Source: JBDHAC01 sp039589195 (GTDB lineage: Bacteria; Gemmatimonadota; Gemmatimonadetes; Palauibacterales; Palauibacteraceae). Taken from it: DNA of 30,421 nucleotides. Both the position numbers and the translations under genes were made by a program. The stretch covers positions 1 to 30,421 of the forward strand of contig JBDHHV010000033.1 of NCBI GenBank assembly GCA_039589195.1, read 5' to 3'. Shown one piece after another: positions 1 through 7,712 of the stretch; positions within the stretch are counted from its first letter, which is position 1; each line of letters begins with the position of its first letter. Below the pieces are notes generated by a model. That model had not been told where the DNA came from. It saw only the letters and a program-made list of their open reading frames with translations, and made no database searches.

Positions 1-25
1 CAGGGGGGTCGCGCAGTTGATCCAT
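1..25 (-). CDS. 5' end of an unidentified gene, cut by the window edge
   Basis: Only eight codons are visible, reading MDQLRDPP on the minus strand from an ATG at position 25. The start is supported by a strong purine-rich ribosome-binding site, GAGGAG, five bases upstream (complement of 31-36). The gene follows the HEAT-repeat gene in the same direction with about 105 bases between them, so it probably belongs to the same signalling cluster. Nothing can be said about its function from the visible codons. Confidence 0.55.
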
Positions 26-41
26 CGTCTCTCCTCCTCGC

Positions 42-57
42 CGTAGCTTTGGCTACG
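42..57. other. small perfect inverted repeat before the edge gene
   Basis: CGTAGC and GCTACG face each other around TTTG. It sits just upstream of the ribosome-binding site of the gene that starts at position 25. A six-base-pair stem may be chance, and I assign no function. Confidence 0.25.
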
Positions 58-87
58 ACTCGTCGTCATTCCTTGCCTGAACCGCGC

Positions 88-118
88 GAGACCCCTGCGC
101 GCGACCCACCAGGGTCTC
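88..118 (-). terminator. weak inverted repeat after the HEAT-repeat gene
   Basis: GAGACCC (88-94) and GGGTCTC (112-118) form a seven-base-pair stem around a 17-base GC-rich loop. It lies just beyond the stop codon of the HEAT-repeat gene. There is no T-run, so it is at best a partial terminator or an RNA-processing structure. Confidence 0.25.
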
Positions 119-129
119 TCAGCAGCCGC

Positions 130-1239
130 CTAGGCGGCCATGACGCCCGCGGGCGCCCCGGAGTAATCGATCGTGGCGCCGCCCACGTACTCGGCCATGG
201 CGGCCTCGTCCAGCTTGAGGACGTAGCACGCCATGTCGTATCCGTAGGGATCATGCTCGGGCGTCATGGCGCGCAACGCCTGGATCCCGGCGGGCCCCAA
301 CAGTCGAAGCGCGATCGCCGAGCGGAGGCGCACCCACCAGTTCGGGTCGCACAGCGTCTCGCACAGATCGCCCACCGCCTCGACGGCCTCGATCGCACCC
401 AGTGACGCGCCGGCCCGCGCCCGCACCTGCCACGCCGGATCCCGGAGCAGTCGGCGGAGCGCCGCCGCCGCCTGCGGGTGTGGGTAGCTGCGCAGCGCCG
501 CTGCCGCCGCGATCCGAACCTCGAGGTGGCTCGAGTCGGAATGAGCGATGATGTGTGGCAGCAGCCCGGGGTCGGCGAGCAGTCCCGCGAGATCGACCAG
601 TGCGCGCAATCGCCAGGGTGGAACCCGCTCGCTCAGCCTGACTGCCATCACAGGCCACACGACGGCTCGGCTCGAGGCCAGGATCTCGAGCAGGTGATTT
701 CGAACGACCGTGTGCCCGGCCGTCGCCTGATCCAGGATCGCGGCCGCCAACCCCGGTGACGGAAGCCGGGCGAGCGTGCTCGCCGCCGCCAACCGCACCG
801 CGGGAACCGGATCCATCAACAGGCGGTGCACGGTGTCCAGGTCCTCCGCGGCTGCCAGGCTCGATAGCGCGCGGGCTGCCTGAAGTCTGCGCCACCAGAA
901 TCGGGACCTGGTCTCGGTCTGCATCCGTCGGTGCCACCGAGTCCCCCGCAGGACGGCCATCATGCGCTCGCCATCGGCTCCTCGCTGGTGCGCCGCATAC
1001 CGCTTGAGGAACAGGCCTATACTGTCGGCGCCGAGTGTATCGACCGAGGCCACTGCCTCTTCCGGGAGGAGCTCGCGGGTCGCGAGCCGCCGGGCGATCC
1101 CATCCACGCAGACCATCTCGGCCGCTCGGCGCCGGTCGCGACGCCCTCCGAGCCAATGCGAGAGCCCGAGGAGCGCCAGGACCCCGAGCACGAGCAGCGA
1201 TTGGGCGAAGGAGACGAACGCCAGGAGTTGGGCGCTCAT
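130..1239 (-). CDS. membrane-anchored HEAT-repeat protein
   Basis: This 369-residue protein starts with a hydrophobic segment (about residues 5-30) followed by a basic patch (GGRRDRRR). That pattern predicts an N-terminal anchor with the rest in the cytoplasm. From about residue 110 to 330 it consists of repeated helical pairs with the HEAT/PBS-lyase signature, for example VPAVRLAAASTLARL, LEVRIAAAAALRSY, WQVRARAGASLGAI and WWVRLRSAIALRLLG. Such alpha-solenoids are protein-binding scaffolds with no catalytic site. The start is 16 bases after the stop of the two-receiver protein, so the two are probably co-transcribed, and the scaffold may work with that receiver. The ribosome-binding site is poor, and coupling to the upstream gene is likely. 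The scaffold call is firm; the partner is inferred only from gene order. Confidence 0.85.
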   Translation of the reverse strand: MSAQLLAFVSFAQSLLVLGVLALLGLSHWLGGRRDRRRAAEMVCVDGIARRLATRELLPEEAVASVDTLGADSIGLFLKRYAAHQRGADGERMMAVLRGTRWHRRMQTETRSRFWWRRLQAARALSSLAAAEDLDTVHRLLMDPVPAVRLAAASTLARLPSPGLAAAILDQATAGHTVVRNHLLEILASSRAVVWPVMAVRLSERVPPWRLRALVDLAGLLADPGLLPHIIAHSDSSHLEVRIAAAAALRSYPHPQAAAALRRLLRDPAWQVRARAGASLGAIEAVEAVGDLCETLCDPNWWVRLRSAIALRLLGPAGIQALRAMTPEHDPYGYDMACYVLKLDEAAMAEYVGGATIDYSGAPAGVMAA

Positions 1240-1255
1240 ATACCGGTCTGCTGCA

Positions 1256-2566
1256 CTAGGCCCCGGCCGGGAGCCTGGGAGACCCGAGGAGTCGCTCGAC
1301 CTTGGCGAGCACGATAGGCATCCGGAACGGCTTCACGATGTAGTCCACCGCTCCGGACTGAATCCCGAGCACCTGGGTCGCCTCGCTGCTGTGAACGGTG
1401 CACAGGATTACCTGGAAGTCACCTGGGCGACAGCCGCCCAGCTCGTGCAGGATCCGGAAGCCGTCCAAACCCGGGAGATCCACGTCGAGGAGCACGACCG
1501 GCCGTCGGTCACCCGTCTGCAACTCCCTCAACGTGCGGAGGGCGTCGAGACCGTTGGAAAGGCTGAGCGTCTTGTACCCGCGGTTGGTGAGCGCATACCG
1601 GAGCATCTCGAGCAGCGACGGGTCGTCGTCGACCAGGATCACGTCGGGCACGGCGGCGTGAGGGTGTTGTAGCGGAGCCGCCGTCGATCTGGTTCCCCCC
1701 ACAGAGTCGGGCGCGACCGGCACGTCTCCGGGCGCGGCCACGCCGCTCGACAGCTTCGCCGCGGCCTGAAACCCGGAATCGGCGGTCGGGTCGTACAGCA
1801 GCTGGGCCAACGGCGTGGCGTCCGGCGCGTGCCTTTCCCCGAGCCCTGGCCCGCTGGCGACCGGCTCCTGTGCGCTCGCTTCGTTCTCGTGCGACGGGAG
1901 GGGCGGCGCGGGCTGCGCGACCGCTTCCGGGGCGTCCGCCACGTACCCATTCGATGGCGGGGCCGGTTCCGGCCGGTAGCCAGCGCGGGCGGTGTCCCTC
2001 TCGCTGAGGGCGAGCGCCACATCGGCGAGATCGCGGGCGGTGTCCTGACGCCGCCTCCGGCGACGCGCGGCATGTCCCATGATGTGCGCGGCCAGCTCTC
2101 CCGCGGTTCCCGCGCGGCTGACCACGGTATCGGCCCCGTCGACGTACGCGCGCAGCTCGAACGACCGGTCGGGCTCGCTCGTGATCACGAGGATCGGTAG
2201 CTCCGCCCAACGGCTGCGACGCACGGAACGAATCAACTCCAGCGGGTCACTCCCGGGAAGATCGGCGCTCATGATGAGCACGATCGGATCGGCTTCGGCG
2301 AGCGCATCGAAGAGCCCCAGGACGCGAGCTCGCCATGAGACCTCGATCCCGAACCGGTCGAGAGCGTCGACGAGGGTTTGCCGGAACGGGACATCGGTAT
2401 CCAGGAGGAGGACGCGGCCGAACGCAGTCCTCCGTCGACCGGGCCCGCTCCCGTTCGCATGCGTCGTTCGTGAAACGTCGTCGCCCCTCTGGACGACGCC
2501 GTTCGCGCTTCGCTCGCTCAACCTGGCTCCTTCCGGACCGGACCGGCTCGGTAGAGGGGCACTCAT
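1256..2566 (-). CDS. two-receiver response regulator with a degenerate first receiver
   Basis: From the ATG at 2566 the protein has 436 residues. The open frame runs further upstream, but that part is arginine-rich and looks non-coding. Residues about 50-165 fold like a receiver: the acidic pair is present (LLLDTD, D56/D58), but the phospho-acceptor position appears to be S100 (in IMSADLPG) and the usual Lys-Pro is Arg-Ala (R151). This domain therefore probably cannot be phosphorylated. A Pro/Ala/Glu-rich linker of about 135 residues follows. The second receiver (about 305-430) is canonical: acidic pocket VDDD (D313-D315), acceptor D361 in LLDVDLPGLDG, T390 and K412 in VKPF. There is no DNA-binding or enzymatic output domain, so output must be by protein contact, perhaps with the adjacent HEAT-repeat protein. 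The kinase and Rcp-type receiver upstream are plausible partners. Confidence 0.88.
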   Translation of the reverse strand: MSAPLPSRSGPEGARLSERSANGVVQRGDDVSRTTHANGSGPGRRRTAFGRVLLLDTDVPFRQTLVDALDRFGIEVSWRARVLGLFDALAEADPIVLIMSADLPGSDPLELIRSVRRSRWAELPILVITSEPDRSFELRAYVDGADTVVSRAGTAGELAAHIMGHAARRRRRRQDTARDLADVALALSERDTARAGYRPEPAPPSNGYVADAPEAVAQPAPPLPSHENEASAQEPVASGPGLGERHAPDATPLAQLLYDPTADSGFQAAAKLSSGVAAPGDVPVAPDSVGGTRSTAAPLQHPHAAVPDVILVDDDPSLLEMLRYALTNRGYKTLSLSNGLDALRTLRELQTGDRRPVVLLDVDLPGLDGFRILHELGGCRPGDFQVILCTVHSSEATQVLGIQSGAVDYIVKPFRMPIVLAKVERLLGSPRLPAGA

Positions 2567-2637
2567 CGTGAACAAGACGGGCAAGGGCGAGGCCACGAGC
2601 GTGGGACTTCGCCAGACAATAAGCGGGCTCGTAACGC

Positions 2638-2654
2638 TATGAAAACATTTCATA
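2638..2654. promoter_or_regulatory. 17-bp AT-rich perfect palindrome, candidate operator or promoter element
   Basis: TATGAAA and TTTCATA face each other around ACA, a perfect 7+3+7 palindrome in otherwise very GC-rich DNA. It lies 72-88 bases upstream of the start of the two-receiver gene and overlaps a TATATG sequence that could act as a -10 element on the minus strand. A dimeric regulator is the natural reader of such a site, but none can be named. The rest of the 2567-2778 gap holds nothing else I can support. Confidence 0.45.
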
Positions 2655-2778
2655 TACCGTCCAGGGAGCGGGCGGATGACGCGTACTCGGCGGTCTGGCG
2701 AGGAAGTCGATCTGGCAAAGTGCGACTGTTTGGAAGGATGTGTTCCCGCACCCCGAGCCGCGGACCGGGGGGAAGGGC

Positions 2779-3210
2779 TCAGCAGGGGAGCTGAACGATC
2801 CCGATCCAGAAGCTCGCGATGTTGCGAATCACGTTCATGAAGAGCTCGAGGTCGAGCGGCTTCGTGACGTAGCAATTGGCATGGAGCTGATACGTCGAGC
2901 GGATGTCGGAGTGCGACGTGGACGTCGAGAGCACCACCACCGGGATTCGGCGCAGCGCCGCATCAGCCTTCATCTCTGCGAGCACTTCGTGCCCGGACAT
3001 TCGCGGCATGTTGAGGTCCAGAAGCACGAGGTCGGGCAACCGTGACCCGTTGTCCTGGTCCGTTTCTCGGAGGAACTCCATCGCCTCCACGCCGTCCCGG
3101 CATACGTGGAGGGTGGTCGAGATCTCGGACACGTCCAGAGCCTCCCGAACGAGCAGGACATCACCCGGGTTGTCTTCAACCAGGAGGATCTGCGCGGCCG
3201 CGGGGCTCAT
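2779..3210 (-). CDS. single-domain response regulator, Rcp1/CheY type
   Basis: This 143-residue protein is one complete receiver domain and nothing else. The acidic pocket is E12/D13 in LVEDNPGD, the phospho-acceptor is D65 in LLDLNMP, the switch residue is S95 in VVLSTS, and the conserved lysine is K117 in TKPLD. The NPGD and DLNMPRMSG signatures are those of cyanobacterial-phytochrome Rcp1-like regulators, which typically pair with PAS or phytochrome histidine kinases. Its ATG overlaps the stop of the upstream kinase gene (ATGA at 3207-3210), so the two are translationally coupled. It is very likely the direct phosphotransfer partner. With no output domain it acts by protein contact or as a phosphate shuttle. 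The length is normal for the family. Confidence 0.93.
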   Translation of the reverse strand: MSPAAAQILLVEDNPGDVLLVREALDVSEISTTLHVCRDGVEAMEFLRETDQDNGSRLPDLVLLDLNMPRMSGHEVLAEMKADAALRRIPVVVLSTSTSHSDIRSTYQLHANCYVTKPLDLELFMNVIRNIASFWIGIVQLPC

Positions 3211-5396
3211 GGTTCCGCGCTCCGCTCCGCGGCCACAGCCTCCTCCACGGCGTCCGCCTCCTCCGCGGCGTCCGGCTCTGCGCCCGCTCGCGCCCCCGCA
3301 GGTTCGGTTTCCGGCTCCGCGAGGTCCGACTCGACCACCTCGAGGTCCATCTCCTCCAGCGTGGATTCAGAATTCGAGAAGGTCGTGGCCCCTGGCACAT
3401 CCGCGAAGGTGAAGTAGAACGTGCTACCGTGTCCGGGGATCGACTCGACCCAGATTCGGCCCGAGTGGCGCTCTACGATCCGCTTGCAGATGGCCAGCCC
3501 GATGCCGGTCCCATCGTACTCATCCTGAGGGTGCAGACGCTGGAAGATCTCGAAGATCCTGGAGCCGTATTGGGGGTCCAGACCGATACCATTGTCACGC
3601 ACGCTGAACACCCACTCGTCGCTGCCGCGCTCCGCGCCGATGTGGATCCTCGGGCGAGCCTCGCCACGGAACTTTATCGAGTTACCGATCAGGTTCTGGA
3701 AGAGTTGACCCAGTTGCGACGGGTCCGCCCGGATGATGGGCAGCTCATCCTGGGTCAGGACGGCATCGGCTTCCTGGATCCCGCATTCCAGGTTCGTGAG
3801 GGCCCACTCGAGCGACTCGAGCGCTTCTACGGGCTCGAAATCCCGCCCGTGCGTCTGGATACGCGAGTAGCTCAGAAGATCGCTGATGAGGCTCTGCATG
3901 CGCGTGACTCCATCCACCGTATAGCGGATGAACCGGTCGGCCTCTTCGTCGAGCTGTCCGTCATACCGGCGCGCGAGAAGCTGGGTGTATCCAGCCACCA
4001 TGCGCAGCGGCTCCTGAAGATCGTGCGACGCGACGGAAGCGAACTGTCGGAGCTCTTCGTTCGTGCGCGCGAGCTCGTGTGAGCGCTCCTTGAGCTTCTC
4101 CTCGGCACGGCGCCGCGGTGTGACATCGCGCACGATCCCGCGGAAGCCGACGATCTCTCCATCCGCGTTTCTGACCGGCCCCGCCGAAGCCTCGGCATAG
4201 CGCCGCTCTCCATCCTTGCGGATGATCTCCCACCCGAACGACTCGACCGGGTCACCCGTCCGGTACACGTGGTTGAAGGTCTCGAACACGGCGCGCGAGT
4301 ACGGATCCTCGGTGTAGCGCCGATAGTTCATGCGCTTGAGCTGGGAGAGGTCGTGTCCCAACAGCTTGGCGAGGGAGTCGTTGGCGAATGTGAAGTTCCC
4401 GGCGAGGTCGACCTCGTAGTACCCCTCCTGGATCGTCTCCAGGATCGTCCGATATTTCTCCTCGCTCTCACGCGCCGCGTCCTCGGCGATCTTGCGCTCC
4501 TCGATTTCCCCCCGAAGCGCTTCGTTCGCGTGGCGGATCGCGTACGTGCTACGCTCCACCTGGCGGTACAGCCCGAACATGCTGCACACGAGCCCGATGA
4601 GGATGAACGCGTAACTCGTGACCCTCAGGAGATGCCCGCCGGTGCTGAGCGCATCGAACGACTCGGAACTGAGCGCCATGAACAGGGTTTGGCTCGCGAA
4701 CGAGAGCATCAGGGCAGCGACGAGCCACACCTCGAACGGACGAATCCTCCAGTTTCCCTTGAAGAGATAGCCCGCGAGCGTGACCCCGAAGAGCGCGCCC
4801 GGGATCAGCTCCGCGGGCCGTGGGATCTGCGCGCCCGCGCGGATCGCCGGCGGTAGTCCCACGAATCCCAGGAGGACCACGGACGCCACGGCGAGCGCCC
4901 CCACCTCCAGGTAGATTCGCGCCTCCGGAAGTCGAGCCCGCTCCGCTCCGACCCGTACCTCGCGCCGCCACTCCCACCAGCTCCATACGAGGACCAGCGA
5001 CAGAAACGCTTGAGGTGCGAACCAGCTCCAGTGTCCCAACGCATCGGACGCTGTCGCCAATCGCCAGGGAAAGCCCTCGGCCGTTACGATCAGATGCACC
5101 GCGTCCAGGAACGCGGTGCCGATGAACCCCGCTCCGACAAGGAGCAGCGTCCCGTTCTTGTGCGAGTAGTAGCGAACGAGGGCCAACATCCCGACGACCG
5201 CGGCCAGGAGAGTCGCCGTCACCTCGAGAAGGCTGTGGAACTGGGGAGAGCTCGTCCAGTAGCCGAGCTTCGCGAGGATGAAGAGGATCAGGACGGCGGC
5301 CGCCAGGGAGGCATAGGCCGTAACTCGCGCGCCCGGGCTTGCTTCCCGGTACGAAGCGACGTCTGGCTGATTGCTTGGTTGTGCCGTTTCCTGCAC
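3207..5396 (-). CDS. membrane sensor-PAS hybrid-less histidine kinase (MASE3-like)
   Basis: This 729-residue protein begins with a multi-helix membrane sensor region (about residues 25-280) resembling MASE3-type integral sensors (FHSLLEVTATLL, then FLDAVHLI). A coiled coil (about 280-312), a PAS domain (about 313-428) and a second coiled coil follow. The HisKA domain has the phospho-acceptor H458 in ASHDLQEPLR. The ATPase domain has its N box (NLIGNSIKF), G1 box (DNGIGLD, about 601-607) and G2 box (GTGIGLAI, about 629-636). All catalytic motifs are intact. The last 60 or so residues form an unusual acidic Glu/Ala tail. Translation probably starts at a GTG (complement of 5394-5396). The gene overlaps the Rcp-type receiver by four bases, which marks the likely phosphotransfer partner. 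The stimulus cannot be read from the sequence. Confidence 0.92.
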   Translation of the reverse strand: MQETAQPSNQPDVASYREASPGARVTAYASLAAAVLILFILAKLGYWTSSPQFHSLLEVTATLLAAVVGMLALVRYYSHKNGTLLLVGAGFIGTAFLDAVHLIVTAEGFPWRLATASDALGHWSWFAPQAFLSLVLVWSWWEWRREVRVGAERARLPEARIYLEVGALAVASVVLLGFVGLPPAIRAGAQIPRPAELIPGALFGVTLAGYLFKGNWRIRPFEVWLVAALMLSFASQTLFMALSSESFDALSTGGHLLRVTSYAFILIGLVCSMFGLYRQVERSTYAIRHANEALRGEIEERKIAEDAARESEEKYRTILETIQEGYYEVDLAGNFTFANDSLAKLLGHDLSQLKRMNYRRYTEDPYSRAVFETFNHVYRTGDPVESFGWEIIRKDGERRYAEASAGPVRNADGEIVGFRGIVRDVTPRRRAEEKLKERSHELARTNEELRQFASVASHDLQEPLRMVAGYTQLLARRYDGQLDEEADRFIRYTVDGVTRMQSLISDLLSYSRIQTHGRDFEPVEALESLEWALTNLECGIQEADAVLTQDELPIIRADPSQLGQLFQNLIGNSIKFRGEARPRIHIGAERGSDEWVFSVRDNGIGLDPQYGSRIFEIFQRLHPQDEYDGTGIGLAICKRIVERHSGRIWVESIPGHGSTFYFTFADVPGATTFSNSESTLEEMDLEVVESDLAEPETEPAGARAGAEPDAAEEADAVEEAVAAERSAEP

Positions 5397-5438
5397 GAGC
5401 GTCCCGCACCGCTTGTGTCCAGGCTAACGACCACTGAA

Positions 5439-5460
5439 GGGCGGAGTTACGAACTCGCCC
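5439..5460. other. bulged hairpin upstream of the kinase gene
   Basis: GGGC + GAGTT pair with AACTC + GCCC around a three-base ACG loop, leaving one unpaired G on the left arm (nine base pairs). It lies 43-64 bases upstream of the kinase start codon. It could be an operator or a leader structure. The rest of the 5397-5663 divergent region shows one more palindrome (5616-5627) and no promoter I would defend. Confidence 0.3.
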
Positions 5461-5615
5461 GGCGGTTGTCAGCCCCACGCACCGGGGGCCAGTCGACCGG
5501 CCGCTTCCACTGACGTTTCGATTCGAGGGGGCCAACGGGGCAAAAAGCAGGCGAGCGCGGTACCCCGGCGCACGGGCGCTCCGTACATTCTCGGGCGCCA
5601 GCGTCGCGGACCTTG

Positions 5616-5627
5616 CCGGGTACCCGG
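5616..5627. promoter_or_regulatory. 12-bp perfect palindrome before the amidohydrolase gene
   Basis: CCGGGTACCCGG reads identically on both strands and ends 36 bases before the start codon of the secreted amidohydrolase gene. It is a candidate operator. In GC-rich DNA such a palindrome can also arise by chance. Confidence 0.3.
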
Positions 5628-5646
5628 AGAACGGCTGGTTCCAACC

Positions 5647-5655
5647 AAGGAGGAG
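5647..5655 (+). promoter_or_regulatory. ribosome-binding site that fixes the amidohydrolase start
   Basis: AAGGAGGAG lies eight bases before a GTG at 5664. It is the strongest Shine-Dalgarno match in the area and excludes the earlier in-frame candidate, which would begin upstream of this site. Confidence 0.85.
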
Positions 5656-5663
5656 ATCGACAA

Positions 5664-7712
5664 GTGGCTGCCAGACAGGCAACGCTCCTGGGCCTGATCG
5701 TGGTCCTCGCGGGGTCTCCGGACCGAGGCCCCCGTACGCCCCCGGTCGCAGGCGTAGCTCAGGACACGCTCCGCTACGCGGTTCTCATGCAGGGGAATCC
5801 TGCCGGATCCGAGCTCGTATGGCGCGAGGCCGATGGACGCTACGCCATGCGTTACGAGTACAACGACCGCGGTCGGGGTCCTGACTTCCGCATAGAGGTG
5901 CGCTTGGGTGAGGGCGACCTCCCGGTCGAATGGAACCTGGTTGGAGTCGACTACCTGAAGAACGAGGTCCGAGAAGAGTTCCACAGCGATGGCGGCCGCG
6001 CCGCGTGGCGGAACCAGGGAGAGGAAGGCGAGGCCCCGGTTCGAGCCCCGGTCCTGTACCTGCCGATGAACTCGACCCCGTACTCGGACGCCCTCGTCGC
6101 ACGGGCGTTGCTCTCGGCGGCCGACGGTCGGTTGCCCATCCTCCCGGAGGGCCGAGCCACGATCGAAGCGGCGGACTCGCTCATTCTGGAAAACGGAGAC
6201 GATCGCACCGTGGTCCGGTTGTACGCGATCGGTGGCACCGGCTTCTCGCCGTCGTTCGTCTGGCTGGACCTCGAGGGCGAGTTCTTCGGGAGAAGCACCG
6301 GTTGGATGGGTGTCGTGCGAGAGGGCTGGGAGGACGCCCTTCCTCAGCTGCACGCCTCTCAGCGGCGATACGAGGACGAGTGGCTCCGACGCCTGGCCGA
6401 CGAGCTCCCGCACCGGTCGACGGGGCCGATCGCGATCCGCAACGCGCGGCTCTTCGACCCCCACACGCTGGCGGTCAGGCCCGGCATGACCGTGGTGGTG
6501 GAGGGGAACCGCATCGTGGCGGTCGGGCCCGATGAACAGGTCGAGCTGCCCGAAGGCACACAGCAGATGGATGCCCTGGACCGCACGCTCCTTCCGGGCT
6601 TGTTCGATATGCACGTTCACATCGACAAGCTGGACGGTTTGCTGCAACTGGCGGCCGGCGTGACCACGGTTCGCGATCTCGCGAACGACATCGAAGGTCT
6701 CCTGGACACCCGGCGCGCCTTCGCGGAAGGGAGGGCGATGGGGCCCCGCGTCATCATGGCGGGGTTCATGGACGGACCGGGGCCGTTCGCCGGGCCGACC
6801 AAGGTGCTGGTCGACACCGAGACCGAGATCCGGGACTGGATCGATCGTTACGCCGAGCTCGGGTACGAGCAAATCAAGATGTACAGCTCGATCCAGCCCG
6901 AGCTCGTTCCAACGATCGTCGACGCCGCCCACTCACACGGGATGCGAGTCAGCGGGCACATTCCGGCGTTCATGACGGCGAGCCAGGCGGTTCGCGCCGG
7001 CTTCGATGAGATTCAACATGTGAACATGCTGTTTCTGAACTTCCTCGGGGACACCCTCGACACGCGCACGCCCCTTCGCTTCAGCGCCGTCGCCCAACAT
7101 GCGGTCGAGTTGGATCTGAACGCGGACAGCGTTCAGAGCTTTATCCGGCTGCTGCGCGAGCGGGACGTGGTGGTCGATCCGACCGTGGGCATCTTCGATG
7201 CGATGTTCAGGGCGCGGCCCGGGTCGGTCTCGCCGCAGTTCGCCGCGATCGCGGATCGACTGCCGCCCACGGTGCGCCGCGGTTACCTGAATGGCGGGTT
7301 GCCGGTTCCCGAGGGGATGGACGGTCGCTATCGGGAATCCGCGGGCCGCATGCTGGACCTCGTGTTCGAGCTCTACCGGCAGGGTGTCCGGATCGTGCCC
7401 GGGACGGACGCGATGGCCGGCTTCGCGCTCCACCGCGAGCTGGAGCTGTACGAGCGGGCCGGGATCCCGGCGCCGGAGGTGCTCCGGATCGCGACCCTGG
7501 GAGCGGCGGAGATCGCGGGGCGAGCGGATGTTCTGGGATCGATCGAGCCCGGCAAGCTGGCCGATCTGATCCTGGTGGATGGGGACCCGAGCGTCCGCAT
7601 GGCCGACATCCGCAATGTCGACCTCGTGATGAAGGATGGGGTTCTGTACGACCCCGCCGCACTGTATGCGGCGGTGGGAGTCCTGCCGCGCACGGAGGAA
7701 CCCCGACGATGA
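5664..7712 (+). CDS. secreted metal-dependent amidohydrolase with an extra N-terminal domain
   Basis: From the GTG at 5664 the protein has 682 residues. It begins with a hydrophobic export signal (about residues 5-18), cut perhaps before QDTLRY. Residues about 35-250 form a beta-rich domain I do not recognise (starting near TLRYAVLMQGN). The remainder is an imidazolonepropionase-like amidohydrolase. The metal ligands are visible: H317 and H319 (DMHVH), K405 (QIKMYSS), H432 (SGHIP), H452 (QHVNM) and D582 (PGTDA). The closing segment, IEPGKLADLILVDGDP, is typical. The family hydrolyses amide bonds of dipeptides or cyclic amides, here probably in the periplasm. The stop overlaps the start of the substrate-binding lipoprotein (ATGA), so both likely handle the same nitrogenous or peptide substrate. 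The exact substrate is unknown. Confidence 0.9.
   Translation: MAARQATLLGLIVVLAGSPDRGPRTPPVAGVAQDTLRYAVLMQGNPAGSELVWREADGRYAMRYEYNDRGRGPDFRIEVRLGEGDLPVEWNLVGVDYLKNEVREEFHSDGGRAAWRNQGEEGEAPVRAPVLYLPMNSTPYSDALVARALLSAADGRLPILPEGRATIEAADSLILENGDDRTVVRLYAIGGTGFSPSFVWLDLEGEFFGRSTGWMGVVREGWEDALPQLHASQRRYEDEWLRRLADELPHRSTGPIAIRNARLFDPHTLAVRPGMTVVVEGNRIVAVGPDEQVELPEGTQQMDALDRTLLPGLFDMHVHIDKLDGLLQLAAGVTTVRDLANDIEGLLDTRRAFAEGRAMGPRVIMAGFMDGPGPFAGPTKVLVDTETEIRDWIDRYAELGYEQIKMYSSIQPELVPTIVDAAHSHGMRVSGHIPAFMTASQAVRAGFDEIQHVNMLFLNFLGDTLDTRTPLRFSAVAQHAVELDLNADSVQSFIRLLRERDVVVDPTVGIFDAMFRARPGSVSPQFAAIADRLPPTVRRGYLNGGLPVPEGMDGRYRESAGRMLDLVFELYRQGVRIVPGTDAMAGFALHRELELYERAGIPAPEVLRIATLGAAEIAGRADVLGSIEPGKLADLILVDGDPSVRMADIRNVDLVMKDGVLYDPAALYAAVGVLPRTEEPRR

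Noticed and set aside
2567..2875. Upstream extension of the two-receiver protein
   Set aside because: Low-complexity Arg/Pro sequence without domain character, containing the AT-rich palindrome and promoter-like DNA.
5469..6932. 487-residue open frame antisense to the amidohydrolase
   Set aside because: No domain, and it overlaps all of the catalytic motifs of the real gene on the opposite strand.
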